Below, one piece after another: positions 29,575 through 38,279 of a stretch of 64,000 nt of DNA. Position 1 is the first letter of the stretch, and each line of letters starts with the position of its first letter. Source of the stretch: Cupriavidus sp. D39 (GTDB lineage: Bacteria > Pseudomonadota > Gammaproteobacteria > Burkholderiales > Burkholderiaceae); assembly GCF_026627925.1 (NCBI RefSeq), contig NZ_JAPNLE010000007.1, positions 682,001 to 746,000 on the forward strand. Direction: 5' to 3'. The position numbers and the translations under genes are program-made. The notes beneath the pieces are model-generated. The model was given only the letters and a program-made list of their open reading frames with translations. It made no database searches and was not told the origin of the DNA.

Positions 29575-30555
29575 ATGCTGACTTCCCTTTACCGGCTGCT
29601 CGCACTCGCCGTAGCAACCACCACACTGGCCTTGCCGGTGCCCGCCGGCGCGCAGGATTTTCCGGACCGCGCCATTCACCTCGTCGTGCCCTATCCGCCT
29701 GGCGGCACCGCCGACATCCTGGCCAGGCTGCTCGCGCAGCGGCTCGCCGAACGGGTGGGCAAACCTGTGGTGGTGGACAATCGCGCGGGCGCCGGCACCG
29801 CCATCGGCAGCAAGTTCGTGGCGCAGGCTGCGCCCGACGGCTATACGCTGCTGATGGGCACGGTCAGCTCGCATGCGATGAACCCCGCGCTCAATCGTGG
29901 CGTGGGCTATGATCCGCTCAAGGACTTCACGCCAATCTCCCGCGTGGCATCCGTGCCGTTCGTCGTGCTGGAGAACCCGTCAGTGCCGGCAAAAACCATG
30001 GGCGAACTGATCGCACTGGCGAAAGCCCGCCCCGGCCAGATCACCTATGCATCGGCTGGCGCCGGCACCTCGAACCACCTCGCGGGCGAGCTGTTGGCCA
30101 AGGCCGCCAACATCCAGTTGCTCCACGTCCCGTACAAGGGTAGCGCGCCTGCCCTGGCCGACCTGCTTGGCGGCCAGGTCAACCTGATGTTCGACCTCCA
30201 GGTCACCGCCAAGGCCCAGATCCAAGCCGGCACCGTCCGCGCCCTGGCCGTCACAGGAGCGCATCGCAGCAGTTTGCTGCCGGGCTTGCCCACGGTCGCC
30301 GAGTCTGGCGTGCAGGGCTTCGATGTGACCGCCTGGTTTGGAATCTTCGGGCCGGCCGCCATGCCCGCCCCCGTTGTGGATGTCCTCAACCGGCATCTCG
30401 TCGCTGTCCTCAAATCCCCTGAGGTGCGCCAGCAGTTCACCGCGCAGGGTGCCGAGATCGAATGGAGCAGCCCCGAGGCGTTCAATATCTTCGTGCAAAG
30501 CGAATACACCAAATGGGATGGCTTGGTCCAGAGCAAGCACCTGGCGGCGCAGTAG
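29575..30555 (+). CDS. Bug-family tripartite tricarboxylate receptor
   Basis: 326 residues with a Sec signal peptide (LLALAVATTTLALPVPAGAQ, cleavage after AGA-Q). Conserved blocks: FPDRAIHLVVPYPPGGTADILARLLAQ, VVVDNRAGAGTAIGS, APDGYTLLMG, LLHVPYKGSAPALADLLGGQ and LPGLPTVAESGVQGFD. It would bind an organic acid, amide or amino-acid-like ligand in the periplasm and deliver it to a TctAB-type permease. None is in this window, as is usual for orphan Bug genes. Intact, co-directional with the oxygenase, and followed within three bases by the next gene. Confidence 0.9.
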   Translation: MLTSLYRLLALAVATTTLALPVPAGAQDFPDRAIHLVVPYPPGGTADILARLLAQRLAERVGKPVVVDNRAGAGTAIGSKFVAQAAPDGYTLLMGTVSSHAMNPALNRGVGYDPLKDFTPISRVASVPFVVLENPSVPAKTMGELIALAKARPGQITYASAGAGTSNHLAGELLAKAANIQLLHVPYKGSAPALADLLGGQVNLMFDLQVTAKAQIQAGTVRALAVTGAHRSSLLPGLPTVAESGVQGFDVTAWFGIFGPAAMPAPVVDVLNRHLVAVLKSPEVRQQFTAQGAEIEWSSPEAFNIFVQSEYTKWDGLVQSKHLAAQ

Positions 30556-30558
30556 CCC

Positions 30559-32154
30559 ATGCACGCTCCATCCGCCTCCGCCCCCGAGCGTTACCCATCC
30601 TTCAAGGCTGCCGTGCATGGCAGCGAGATGGTCATCGCATCCCAACCGCTGGCCGCGCAAGCGGGACTCGACATCCTCGCGTGCGGCGGCAATGCAGTGG
30701 ACGCAGCCATCGCTGCGGCAGCGGCCATCGCGGTGGTCGAGCCTACCAACAACTCGATCGGCGGCGACGCGTTCGCCCAGGTCTTCGCTGGCGGCAAGCT
30801 GCATGGCCTCAATGCCAGCGGCCGGGCGCCGCTGGGTATCGACGTCGTTCGTCTTGCCAGGCTGCCCGCGATGCCGCAGCGTGGATGGGATAGCGTCACC
30901 GTTCCCGGCGCTGTCTCCGCCTGGACCGCGCTGGTCACGCGCTTTGGTCGGCTCGATTTCGCTACCGTGCTGGAGCCCGCGATCCGCTACGCACGGGCCG
31001 GCTTCCACGTCTCTCCCAGTGTCGCGCAGAAGTGGCGGGAACAGGTGCCCAAGCTGCGCAGCCAGCCGGGTTTCGAGGCGGCGTTTCTCCCCGGCGGCGC
31101 AGCGCCCGTGGCCGGGGCGCTGTTCCTGCAGCCGACGCTTGCGCAGACGCTCGAACGCGTGGCGCGCACCAACGGCAAGGACTTCTACACCGGCGAGACC
31201 GCCAGGCGAATCGCCGCGTTCGCCCGCGAAACAGGCGGTGCCCTTAGCGCCGAGGACTTACGCCTGCACGTACCCGAGTGGGTCGATGCCATACAGGCGC
31301 CCTACGGCGCGCTACAGGTAAGCGAGTTGCCGCCAAACGGCCAGGGCGCCGTGGCACTGTTTGCGTTAGGCGTGCTCGCGCATCACGATGTCGCGCGCTT
31401 TCCGGCCGACTCGGCGGCCTCGCTGCATCTCCAGATCGAGGCCATCAAGCTGGCGTTTGCCGAAATCGGGCCGCTGATCGGCGATACGGACTGCGCACTC
31501 GCGCAGGTACGCCACCGCTTGCAAGCCCCCTGCCTTCAAGCCGCCGCGGCGCGCATCCACATGCGACAAGCTTCCGATTTCGGCCACACGTTTGGACCAC
31601 TGGCGGGCACGGTGTACCTTGCGGCAGGCGACCGTGATGGCATGATGGTCTCGCTGATCCAGTCTAACTACATGGGATTCGGCTCGGGGATCGTGGTGCC
31701 CGACGCCGGTGTTTCGCTGCAGAATCGCGGCGCATGCTTTTCCACCGACGCCGGTTCCCCGTCTTTCCTCAGGCCCGGCAAGCGGCCCTTCCATACCATC
31801 CTGCCGGGATTCGCCTTTGCCGGCGGCGGCGAGCCGATTGCCTTCGGCGCGACCGGCGGCACATTCCAGCCTCAGGGCCACGTCCAGATGATGGTGCGTC
31901 TGTACGATTACGCGCAGAGTCCGCAGGCCATCGTCGATGCACCCCGCTTCAAGGTCGGGCCGGGGCGGCAGGTGGTGCTGGAACCCGGCTTTCCTGCCGA
32001 TACCGTCTCGGGCCTCGCCGCCCTGGGCCACGACGTGGTCGCCAGGACCGAGAGCACCTGGGACTTCGGGGGCATGCAGATCCTGCTCAGGAAGCATGGC
32101 TCCTATGTCGGCGCCAGCGATTCCCGCAGGGATAGCCATATCGCGGTCAGATAG
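30559..32154 (+). CDS. Gamma-glutamyltransferase family protein
   Basis: 531 residues, Ntn-hydrolase type. The N-terminal half has ASQPLAAQAGLDILACGGNAVDAAIAAA, VVEPTNNSIGGDAFAQVF and RLPAMPQRGWDSVTVPGAVSAW. The autoprocessing Thr is most likely in LAGTVYLAAGD, the start of the small subunit. SNYMGFGSGIVVPDAGVSLQNRG and RPFHTILPGFAF follow. There is no signal peptide, so it is probably cytosolic like YwrD-type members. It starts three bases after the Bug stop. GGT homologues cleave gamma-glutamyl amides, so with the upstream oxygenase it may act on a gamma-glutamylated intermediate. That is inference. Confidence 0.85.
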   Translation: MHAPSASAPERYPSFKAAVHGSEMVIASQPLAAQAGLDILACGGNAVDAAIAAAAAIAVVEPTNNSIGGDAFAQVFAGGKLHGLNASGRAPLGIDVVRLARLPAMPQRGWDSVTVPGAVSAWTALVTRFGRLDFATVLEPAIRYARAGFHVSPSVAQKWREQVPKLRSQPGFEAAFLPGGAAPVAGALFLQPTLAQTLERVARTNGKDFYTGETARRIAAFARETGGALSAEDLRLHVPEWVDAIQAPYGALQVSELPPNGQGAVALFALGVLAHHDVARFPADSAASLHLQIEAIKLAFAEIGPLIGDTDCALAQVRHRLQAPCLQAAAARIHMRQASDFGHTFGPLAGTVYLAAGDRDGMMVSLIQSNYMGFGSGIVVPDAGVSLQNRGACFSTDAGSPSFLRPGKRPFHTILPGFAFAGGGEPIAFGATGGTFQPQGHVQMMVRLYDYAQSPQAIVDAPRFKVGPGRQVVLEPGFPADTVSGLAALGHDVVARTESTWDFGGMQILLRKHGSYVGASDSRRDSHIAVR

Positions 32155-32616
32155 GGACGCCCGGCGATGCTGCCTGGTGGAAGGTGCCCCGCGAGTGAAT
32201 CTGGCGGGTCGGCCGGCGGGACACGTTGCACAGGCCGATGCGACGCGGGCGCACCCTGCAAGGCCATCGTGGAGTGCGTGCGTTGTCTCAACCCGCGACT
32301 GCACAGAAGGCGAACTGATCTGTGACGGCGGTGCCGTGCCGGCGGCGCGGGGTTCTTGCGCCGGCGAAGCGACCCGGCATCACATGCGTGCGCTCGACGA
32401 CTGGAATCCATTGCTCCCCGTCGAACTGCCGCGGTCACCACTGCAGCCACCATCGTTGCGCGCCGTGCTTCCTGCTCCTAGCGTGGCCCTATGCTATGAA
32501 TTCACGTAGACGCTGGAGCTCGGAAATTGCCCGCTCGCCATGGAAACATATCGTCGAAAAAGATCCGCGCAAAGCGGTACGACATCCACTGTTGTATCAA
32601 GCGCGTCCGGCCCCCT
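32155..32616. other. Intergenic, no recognised gene
   Basis: No credible frame on either strand and no clear terminator after the GGT homologue. Confidence 0.4.
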
Positions 32617-32700
32617 CCCCAGGCAGGTAGCTTGTGCTGCCAAACCCCGGTTTAAGGTTGGGGGTAGGAATCCTGGCGATTAATTGCATTTTGATGATCA
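32617..32700. repeat. Repeat R2, copy 1
   Basis: Shares GGCAGGT, CCAAACCC, CGGTTT, then CTGGCGATTAATTGCATTTT and GAT-TCA with 58908-58988, about 80 bases with a few indels. In both places TGTTGCAGATCG follows after 28-47 bases. Possibly the end of a lost element or a preferred target for the tniABQ transposon. Confidence 0.6.
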
Positions 32701-33087
32701 AAGGATGCTCGCCAAGGACAGTCACCCACCGTGCCCACGTGAGCAGCTGTTGCAGATCGCCATTGTAGTCCGTCCACCACTGATTGCACACCCTCCTCTG
32801 CGCGGACCGCGTTCAAAGCTGTCAGCTTCTCTGTATCGCTTTGAACTTTGCCATCGAGATGCACTACACCATTTTCAGTTTTCACTCGAAGTCCGGAAGG
32901 TCTGAGCCCCTTCGCGGCAAGGAGTTCAGCTTTAACTTTCATCGTGATCGCGTTGTCGCTGAGCTTCGTCGCCAATTCGGCAGCCGGCGGCACGCTGTCA
33001 GAGTCGGGACGCCCCGGCGTTCCGGGTGGGCTGTTCATGGGCGGAACGCTATCTGATGCAGCAAGTGTGGCTGCATCCGCAAGACTA
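32652..33087 (-). pseudogene. BON-domain protein, 3' part (split gene)
   Basis: Encodes SLADAATLAASDSVPPMNSP, then AELATKLSDNAITMKVKAEL and LRVKTENGVVHLDGKVQSDTEK, a BON (OsmY-like) domain that binds membranes or polymers in the periplasm. The frame is open upstream to exactly 33087, where the IS630-like element is inserted. It continues at 38188 on the far side with its signal peptide. The C-terminus after VVDGLQWR runs into repeat R2, so the natural end may also be lost. Confidence 0.8.
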
Positions 33088-33109
33088 GTACAACATCTCG
33101 TAAATAGGT

Positions 33110-33409
33110 TTAATAATTATCGGGCTGCAAATATGGCTCCAGTAGGGTGACGATCACCTCGGCCATCTCGTCGAGTGTGCCGGTGCCGGGCAACGGTTCC
33201 CAACGCCCACTATGGGTACGAAAGGCGGCGCCATAACGATTGCGGCTGAGCTCGGTCAGCCGAGCCACCACGGTCGGCTCCTCATCGTCCAGACGTTTGA
33301 TCAGCAGGTGACGCCCGTAGGCCTGCGTGACGATCTGCTCGTGGCCGAGCAGGGTGCGTAGTTGCCGCTGCAGTTCGGCAGCGTAATGTTTGGCGGGTAA
33401 AGCTGGCAT
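33110..33409 (-). CDS. Passenger gene of the IS630-like element, unknown function
   Basis: 99 residues, start MPALPAKHYAAELQRQLRTL after AGGA. No membrane or signal segment. The pattern LIKRLDDEEPTVVARLTELSRNRYGAAFR, then GRWEPLPGTGTLDEMAEVIV looks like a compact globular protein. It lies inside the inverted repeats and downstream of the transposase on the same strand, so it moves with the element. I do not recognise its family. Confidence 0.6.
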   Translation of the reverse strand: MPALPAKHYAAELQRQLRTLLGHEQIVTQAYGRHLLIKRLDDEEPTVVARLTELSRNRYGAAFRTHSGRWEPLPGTGTLDEMAEVIVTLLEPYLQPDNY

Positions 33410-33560
33410 GTCGATCCTGTGCGCCGGTCAAAACCGGCAAAGTGTTGTGAATGAAAGAGTCATACGTTGAAGGTCTAGCCAGCCACGGCGGCCCCGAGTC
33501 CCCCCGTGGCAGACTAGTTGACGCCTCTAAATTCTTTTCAAGAGAAAGATAGAGGCATAG

Positions 33561-34051
33561 ATGAAAGCAAAGTATTCTTCGGCATTCATAGAGCAAGCGC
33601 GGGTCAAGGCGTATTCCCGCGGAGAGCGGACAGTACATGCCGTGGCGGAAGATCTGAACGTCAGCTATCACACCTTAAAGAACTGGATGAAAAAGAAACC
33701 GGCAGGCCAGGTTGGCGCGCTAGCGCAGCATGAGAGACGCCCGCAGGATTGGCGGGCGGAAGAGCAATTGCTGGCGCTGCAGGAAACGCACGGTCTGTCG
33801 GAGGAAGCTTTGCATGCATGGTGCCGGGAAAAAGGCTTGTTTGCCCATCACCTGGCGGAGTGGAAGGCGGCGTTTTGTCTCCAAGGCAAAGGTGTCGCGA
33901 CCGGTGCTGGTCCGGAGTTGCGTGGGCTGAAAGAAGAAGTAGAGCAGCTCAAGCGAGCGCTGCAGCGCAAAGACCGCGCCTTAGCGGAGGCGGCGGCATT
34001 GCTGGTGCTGCAAAAAAGTTCCGAGCGCTCTGGGAGGACGAGGTCAGATGA
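33561..34051 (+). CDS. IS3-type OrfA
   Basis: Start MKAKYSSAFIEQARVKAYSR, with a helix-turn-helix (TVHAVAEDLNVSYHTLKNWM) and a Leu-zipper-like helix (LKEEVEQLKRALQRKDRALAEAAALLVLQ). At CAAAAAAG (34011-34018) a -1 slip gives KKFRALWEDEVR and a TGA that overlaps the OrfB start (ATGA). In the zero frame translation continues to 34151 with non-family sequence. The A6G heptamer and the better -1 C-terminus suggest programmed slippage or a one-base error. Confidence 0.75.
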
Positions 34052-35127
34052 CCGCCCTGACAGAGCGCAATCAGATCATTGGTTTGCTGGAAGAGGCCAT
34101 GACGATGGGGGCACGGCAGGATCGGGCTTGTGCGGCGATCAATCTGAGTGAGAGCACCTTGCAACGCTGGCGGCGCGATACGCAACGAGGCGATCAGCGG
34201 CCTATGCGGGTGCAACTGCCTAAAAACCGACTCAGCGCCCTGGAGCGCCAGCGCGTGTTGGCAGTGGCCAACTCGGCCGAATTCGGTCATCTCCCGCCCA
34301 GCCAGATCGTCCCGCGGTTGGCCGATCAAGGGCAGTACCTTGCCTCGGAGTCGACATTTAATCGCATTCTGAAAGCGGAAAACCAGCTCAAACACCGAGG
34401 TGCCCAGCAGCCGGCCCAGCCTCGCAGCAAGCCGCGCGCGCTATGCGCGACGACCTCGAATGAGTTGTTCAGTTGGGACATCACCTATTTGCCTACCCAT
34501 GTGAAAGGCCTGTATTTTTACTTGTACTTGTTCTTGGATATTTTTAGCCGCAAGATCGTTGGCTGGCAAGTCTATGAAACCGAGAGCAGCGAACTGGCCG
34601 CCCAGGTGATGCGCGATATTTGCCTGCGCGAGCGTATTGCGCCGCATCAGGTTGTGCTGCACTCGGACAACGGCAGCCCAATGAAGGGGGCCACGATGCT
34701 CGCTACCCTGCAAGCGCTGGGCGTAGCGCCTTCGTTCAGCCGCCCCGCGGTCAGCAACGACAACCCGTTCTCTGAATCGCTCTTTAGAACGATGAAATAC
34801 CGGCCCACTCATCCATGCCGGCCGTTCGCCACTGTGTTCGCCGCCCGGCATTGGGTCGACACATTTGTACAGTGGTACAACCACGAGCATCGTCATAGTG
34901 CAATCAACTTCGTCACGCCCGCGGAGCGACATGCCGGCTTGGACACTGCGCTGCTCATCCAACGCGCTGCTGTCTACGAAGCTGCAAAAGCACGGCACCC
35001 GCATCGCTGGAGCGGCCCGATTCGTAACTGGCAGCCGGTCCTCGTCGTCCATCTCAACCCCGATCACCACGCCACCGAACAGCGACGCCAACCATTGGAG
35101 GGCTTAGACTCAAAACTTGCCGCTTAA
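34048..35127 (+). CDS. IS3-type OrfB transposase (DDE)
   Basis: 359 residues. An N-terminal helical region (ERNQIIGLLEEAMTMGARQD) is followed by the rve integrase core: Asp in SWDITYLPTH, Asp in VVLHSDNGSPMKG and Glu in NPFSESLFRTMKY. The C-terminus (WYNHEHRHSAINFVTPAERH) is typical. The ATG overlaps the OrfA -1 frame stop, implying translational coupling. The frame is intact. Confidence 0.92.
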   Translation: MTALTERNQIIGLLEEAMTMGARQDRACAAINLSESTLQRWRRDTQRGDQRPMRVQLPKNRLSALERQRVLAVANSAEFGHLPPSQIVPRLADQGQYLASESTFNRILKAENQLKHRGAQQPAQPRSKPRALCATTSNELFSWDITYLPTHVKGLYFYLYLFLDIFSRKIVGWQVYETESSELAAQVMRDICLRERIAPHQVVLHSDNGSPMKGATMLATLQALGVAPSFSRPAVSNDNPFSESLFRTMKYRPTHPCRPFATVFAARHWVDTFVQWYNHEHRHSAINFVTPAERHAGLDTALLIQRAAVYEAAKARHPHRWSGPIRNWQPVLVVHLNPDHHATEQRRQPLEGLDSKLAA

Positions 35128-35173
35128 AGTCAAAAGTTTAGGCGTCAACTAGCTTGAAATCCGCCGGAGTCAT

Positions 35174-37044
35174 GCGTGTGTACCCGCAAGGGTGCAGGCG
35201 AAGCGTTGACAGGGGTACGCGCGGGCCGGGTATTGAGCCGCGAAATACATGCCCCGTGCCGCAAGGCACGGGTTGACCGGGGTGCCGAGGCTCTAGGATT
35301 AAGCCGAAGGTCACATCGGTGCTGCCGCATTGGCGAGGCAGCATCGGACCCCGCGCGGTCGAAGACCCCGTGCACGCGCAGAAACACTTTGCTCGGGAAC
35401 CGGGAGATCCCGCGCCCTGCTACATCCCGCTGGGAAGCGTTGGGCGTAGCGCGCATCGTGAAGCCTGAGGGCGTACGACGATGAGCGACGGGCGTGGGAA
35501 GTCGGACTGCTGCGTAGTACCTGAGAAGCTGCCGAACAAGACTGCGGGTGCAATTCCTGCGGTGGCGGAGGTGGTGGAGGGAAGGCGGCGGGCCAAGGGC
35601 AATGCAGTCGCAGCGCGCATGTCCCGCAGATTGGGGCGGGCATATGACATGGGAACGGCGCTCGACGGCATACGACAGACGGCCAAAGGCCGACCGGGTG
35701 CGAAGTTCACCACCCTGATGCATCACATCTACGCAGTCGACCGCCTGCGGGCAGCCTACGTTGCGCTGACGCGCAAGGCGGCGGCCGGGGTGGACGGTCA
35801 GACGTGGCAGTCGTACGGACTGGACCTTGAGGCTCGCCTTCTGGACCTGTCCGACCGGCTGGCCCGAGGGGCTTACCGGCCCCAGCCTGTCAGACGCGTG
35901 TACATCGACAAGGCCGACGGCAGCAAGCGCCCGCTGGGCGTGCCGGCGCTGGAGGACAAGCTCGTCCAACTCGCCACGGTCGAAGTGCTGAACGCAATCT
36001 ACGAACAGGATTTCCTCGGGTTCAGTTACGGCTTCCGTCCCGGCAAGAGCGCGCACAACGCACTGGACGCCGTGAGCGTGGGGGTGGAACAACGAAAGGT
36101 GAACTGGATACTCGATGCGGACATCAGCAAGTTCTACGACACAATCGAACACGACTGGCTGGTCAGATTCATCGAGCACCGGGTAGCGGACACACGGGTT
36201 GTGCGGCTCATCAAGAAGTGGCTGCACGCTGGTGTGCTGGAAGACGGGAGGTTGACGCAGAGCGAGGTGGGGACAGTTCAGGGCGGAAGCATCAGCCCGT
36301 TGCTGTCCAATATCTATCTCCATTACGCGTTCGACCTGTGGGTGAAGCAGTGGCGTGCGCGGCATGCCGAAGGCGATATGGTCATCGTGCGCTATGCCGA
36401 TGATTGGGTCGCAGGGTTCCAGTACATCGGTGACGCTGAGCGTTTCCAGCGCGAGGTGACCGAGCGGATGGCCCGCTTCGGCTTGAAACTGCACGAGGGC
36501 AAAACGCGGCTGATCGAGTTCGGGCGTTTCGCGCGCGAGAACTGCCGACGCCGTAATGGGGGCAAGCCGCCGACCTTCGACTTCCTTGGATTCACGCATT
36601 GCTGTGGGAAGACACATAAGGGACGGTTTGCGGTCCTGAGGCTGACCAGCGCCAAGCGCATGCGCGCCAAGCTGCTGGCAGTCAAGCAACAACTGCGACG
36701 ACGCATGCACCAGACCATCGCGGAACAAGGCAAGTACTTGGGGTCCGTGGTAAATGGACACATGCGGTACTTCGGCGTGCCGCGGAACGGGCCGCGTCTT
36801 GCCCGCTTCCGGGCGCTCGTGGCCCGCGTGTGGTATCGCGCATTGCACCGCCGAAGTCAGAAAAGCCGACTGCGCTGGCAGCAGATGAATCGGCTCGTTG
36901 CCCATTGGTTGCCCTGTACTCACATTTGCCATCCCTATCCGAACCAGCGTCTGATCGTTACGACCCAAGGCAGGAGCCGTATGCGGTAATTCCGCTCGTA
37001 CGGATCTGTGGAGGGGTGCTGGGTGACTGGCATTCCTACTCCGA
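35174..37044 (+). mobile_element. Group II intron
   Basis: The 5' part from about 35174 (GTGTGTACCCGCAAGGG) is GC-rich and highly structured, with no frame until the intron ORF at 35481. After the ORF, GAGCCGTATGCGG...CCGCTCGTACGG and GGAGGGGTGC...CTACTCCGAC match the domain IV-VI region that ends group II introns in an AY dinucleotide. Exact splice points are estimates. It lies between the IS3-type element and the IS630 transposase. Confidence 0.75.
35481..36989 (+). CDS. ltrA: Group II intron reverse transcriptase/maturase
   Basis: 502 residues. RT blocks run from KAAAGVDGQTWQSY, RRVYIDKADGSKRPLGVPAL, SYGFRPGKSAHNAL and LDADISKFYDTIEHDWL to TVQGGSISPLLSNIYLHYA and the catalytic VRYADDWVAGF. 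The thumb/maturase follows (FLGFTHCCGKTHKG, GKYLGSVVNGHMRYFGVPRN). No HNH endonuclease is visible. The protein splices the intron and drives its mobility. Intact. Confidence 0.93.
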   Translation: MSDGRGKSDCCVVPEKLPNKTAGAIPAVAEVVEGRRRAKGNAVAARMSRRLGRAYDMGTALDGIRQTAKGRPGAKFTTLMHHIYAVDRLRAAYVALTRKAAAGVDGQTWQSYGLDLEARLLDLSDRLARGAYRPQPVRRVYIDKADGSKRPLGVPALEDKLVQLATVEVLNAIYEQDFLGFSYGFRPGKSAHNALDAVSVGVEQRKVNWILDADISKFYDTIEHDWLVRFIEHRVADTRVVRLIKKWLHAGVLEDGRLTQSEVGTVQGGSISPLLSNIYLHYAFDLWVKQWRARHAEGDMVIVRYADDWVAGFQYIGDAERFQREVTERMARFGLKLHEGKTRLIEFGRFARENCRRRNGGKPPTFDFLGFTHCCGKTHKGRFAVLRLTSAKRMRAKLLAVKQQLRRRMHQTIAEQGKYLGSVVNGHMRYFGVPRNGPRLARFRALVARVWYRALHRRSQKSRLRWQQMNRLVAHWLPCTHICHPYPNQRLIVTTQGRSRMR

Positions 37045-37048
37045 CCGA

Positions 37049-38130
37049 TTACGATGCGCCGGTTTGCAGCGGATAGCCCCGGAAGCTCCATTTGAACGGG
37101 CGTGCCGTCTGATTGTGCGCGCGGACAAACTGCTCGGTGCGCTCGCGCAGGTGCGCGGTGCTGGTGTGACTCGCATGGCGCAGCACTCGGCGCGTGTAGC
37201 GGGCAAACCAGAGTTCGATCTGATTGACCCAGCTCGCGTGCAACGGCGTGAAGTGGAAGTGGAACCGCTCATTGTGCCGTGCGTTGAACGCCTGCCAGAC
37301 GGCCTGTGCGCGATGTGTGTTCAGGTTGTCCCAGACGACGTGCACCTGTTTGCCCGGGTACGCGGTTGCCACGCGCTCCATGAAGGCCACCAGATCGTCC
37401 TGGGTGCGTCGCTCGCGGCAGTCTGCCAGCACCTGTCCGGAATGCACATCCAGCGCGGCAATCAACGCCTGGGTGCCGTGGCGAACATATTCAAACTCAC
37501 GCCGACGCAGCCGCCCCGGCGCGGGTGCACGTCCCGGGTGCTTACGCTCGATGGCCTGAATGCCGGTCTTCTCGTCAATACTGAGCACCACCGCGTTTCG
37601 AGGCGCCTTGCGGTACAGTTTGCAAATCCCCGTGACCTTCTCGCGAAAGGCCGGGTCTGGGCTGTGTAGCCATTGTTGGACCCGGTGCGGACGCACGTCG
37701 CCGGCCTGCAGAATACGCTGCACCTGGCTGCGGCTGATCTGCCCGACGACGCCGCGCTCCACGGCGCGCGCCACAATCTCGTCGAGCGTGGGCGTGACCC
37801 GTCCCTCAGGTTCCTGCGTTTCACACGCCAGCGCGATCAACTGCAGTCGCGCTTCCTGCGTGATGCGTGGCGGACGGCCACTGCGCTCCCCTCGCGAATG
37901 CCTTTGGCACCTTGCTGGGCAATGCGCTTGCGCCACAGGCAGACCGTTTGCACCGATACGCCCAGTTCCTGCGCAATGACCGTATTGGCGTGGCCCTCGT
38001 GGGCCCACAACGCTATTCGCGCGCGCATCACATCCCGCTGCGGCGCCGTCTTGCGCTCGACCAGCGATAGCAGTTCCTGTCTTTCTTTGTTCGCCAGCTT
38101 CACTGGCGTTGCATGGCGGCCTCGACTCAT
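37049..38130 (-). pseudogene. IS630-family transposase, one-base frameshift
   Basis: ATG 38130 reads MSRGRHATPVKLANKERQEL with a helix-turn-helix (NTVIAQELGVSVQTVCLWRK). After KGIREG the frame breaks near 37895: one G is missing from a G run, after which ERSGRPPRITQEARLQLIAL resumes. The DDE core is complete: SIDEKTGIQAIER, HVVWDNLNTHRAQAVW and HASWVNQIELWFARY. Length is one base short of a multiple of three. It belongs to the nested element 33088-38185. Confidence 0.88.
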
Positions 38131-38185
38131 CCCGCCATGATATCCGAGCCAATTAATTATTCAACCTATTTGCGGGATGTTGTAC

Positions 38186-38255
38186 TAGTGGCATCGCACA
38201 CAGCAGCAAGCAATCCAACAACGCTAGCAAGGCATACCTTTGGGATTGATTTCAT
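38186..38255 (-). pseudogene. BON-domain protein, 5' part with signal peptide
   Basis: ATG 38255, after AGGAGACAGTA, reads MKSIPKVCLASVVGLLAAVC, a Sec signal. Joining GATGCCAC-TA from here to GTCTTGCGGATGCAGCC at 33087 restores one open frame (DATSLADAAT). This shows that the 5.1-kb insertion split a single gene with a TA duplication. Confidence 0.85.
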
Positions 38256-38279
38256 TACTGTCTCCTACTGGTACTTCGG

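Larger units (their letters stand above)
33515..35151 (+). mobile_element. IS3-type insertion sequence
   Basis: Ends TAGTTGACGCCTCTAAATTC (left) and, reverse strand, TAGTTGACGCCTAAACTTTT (right), 1637 bp, with two overlapping genes. No target duplication is obvious (AGAC left, GCTT right). It sits inside the IS630-like element, just upstream of the group II intron. Confidence 0.88.
33088..38185 (-). mobile_element. IS630-like element with nested IS3 and group II intron
   Basis: The left end GTACAACATCTCGTAAATAG and, on the other strand, the right end GTACAACATCCCGCAAATAG form inverted repeats, flanked by TA at 33086-33087 and 38186-38187. Without the IS3-type element (33515-35151) and the intron (about 35174-37044) the core would be about 1.5 kb. 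That core is a transposase at 37049-38130 plus a passenger gene at 33110-33409, both on the minus strand. Confidence 0.85.

Noticed and set aside
32652..33038. A short stand-alone BON protein starting at ATG 33038
   Set aside because: The frame is open upstream to the IS630 boundary and continues with a signal peptide at 38255, so this ATG is internal to a split gene.
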